Shown here: piece after piece, positions 6,441 to 6,503 of the stretch
Numbering within the stretch: the first letter of the stretch is position 1
How the letters are laid out: every line of letters begins with the position of its first letter
From: Oscillospiraceae bacterium
GTDB lineage: Bacteria > Bacillota > Clostridia > Oscillospirales > Ruminococcaceae
Direction: 5' to 3'
DNA: 6,503 nucleotides
NCBI GenBank assembly: GCA_031281115.1
Contig: JAITFV010000259.1
Location: forward strand, 1 to 6,503
Program-made: the position numbers and the translations under genes
Notes under the pieces: model-generated
Database searches by the model: none
What the model was told of the DNA's origin: nothing
Seen by the model: only the letters and a program-made list of their open reading frames with translations

Positions 6441-6503
6441 TTCTTACTCACATCTCCTTTATTCAATGAGTTTCCTATTAGGACGGGTTCTAAGAAAATT
6501 TCA
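6441..6503. other. Upstream region of the M23 gene, no clear promoter
   Basis: These 63 bases hold the ribosome binding site and a short perfect dyad TCCTA-T-TAGGA (6473-6483). I found no convincing -35/-10 pair on the minus strand and no coding frame. The promoter may lie outside the window, or the gene may be transcribed from an upstream neighbour. Confidence 0.45.
6454..6460 (-). promoter_or_regulatory. Strong but distant Shine-Dalgarno of the M23 gene
   Basis: AAAGGAG on the minus strand is a near-perfect anti-16S match but lies 13 bases before the ATG at 6440, longer than the usual 5-9. No in-frame start lies between them, because TAA occurs two codons upstream of the ATG. The long gap may lower translation. 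Confidence 0.6.

Overview
The window most likely comes from a spore-forming Firmicute of the class Clostridia, probably an uncultured relative of the Oscillospirales. The evidence is a SpoIID-type sporulation enzyme, a lipoprotein starting 'LSPPRL' after its lipid-attachment cysteine (a type I associate with this group), AG-rich Shine-Dalgarno sites, moderate base composition, and tightly packed genes with AT-rich gaps. No RNA gene, insertion sequence, CRISPR array or attachment site was seen, and no gene-free stretch exceeds about 110 bases.

Layout. From 3992 leftward to the window edge there is a minus-strand operon: an eight-span membrane protein (3992-3111), a predicted lipoprotein (3114-1834) and recG (1834 to beyond position 1). 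The stop of each gene overlaps the start of the next by 4 and 1 bases, so translational coupling is likely. A near-consensus housekeeping promoter (TTGACT, 17 bases, TATAAT) sits just upstream. On the plus strand, spoIID (4098-5078) diverges from this operon, with a candidate sigma-E-type promoter that overlaps the operon's promoter. A convergent minus-strand gene (6440-5109) encodes a secreted coiled-coil M23 murein hydrolase of EnvC/PcsB architecture. A six-copy heptanucleotide repeat lies at the junction of the two convergent genes.

How the genes work together. recG supplies replication-fork and recombination repair. The two genes ahead of it encode envelope proteins of unknown role that should be made together with it. 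The other two genes are peptidoglycan enzymes: SpoIID is the glycan-cleaving enzyme of the engulfing mother-cell membrane, and the M23 protein is a probable division or elongation peptidase. The points most worth a second look are the overlapping promoters, the loss of three of four predicted zinc ligands in SpoIID, the uncharacterised membrane-protein/lipoprotein pair coupled to recG, and the heptamer array. No wholly new defence or mobile system is evident.
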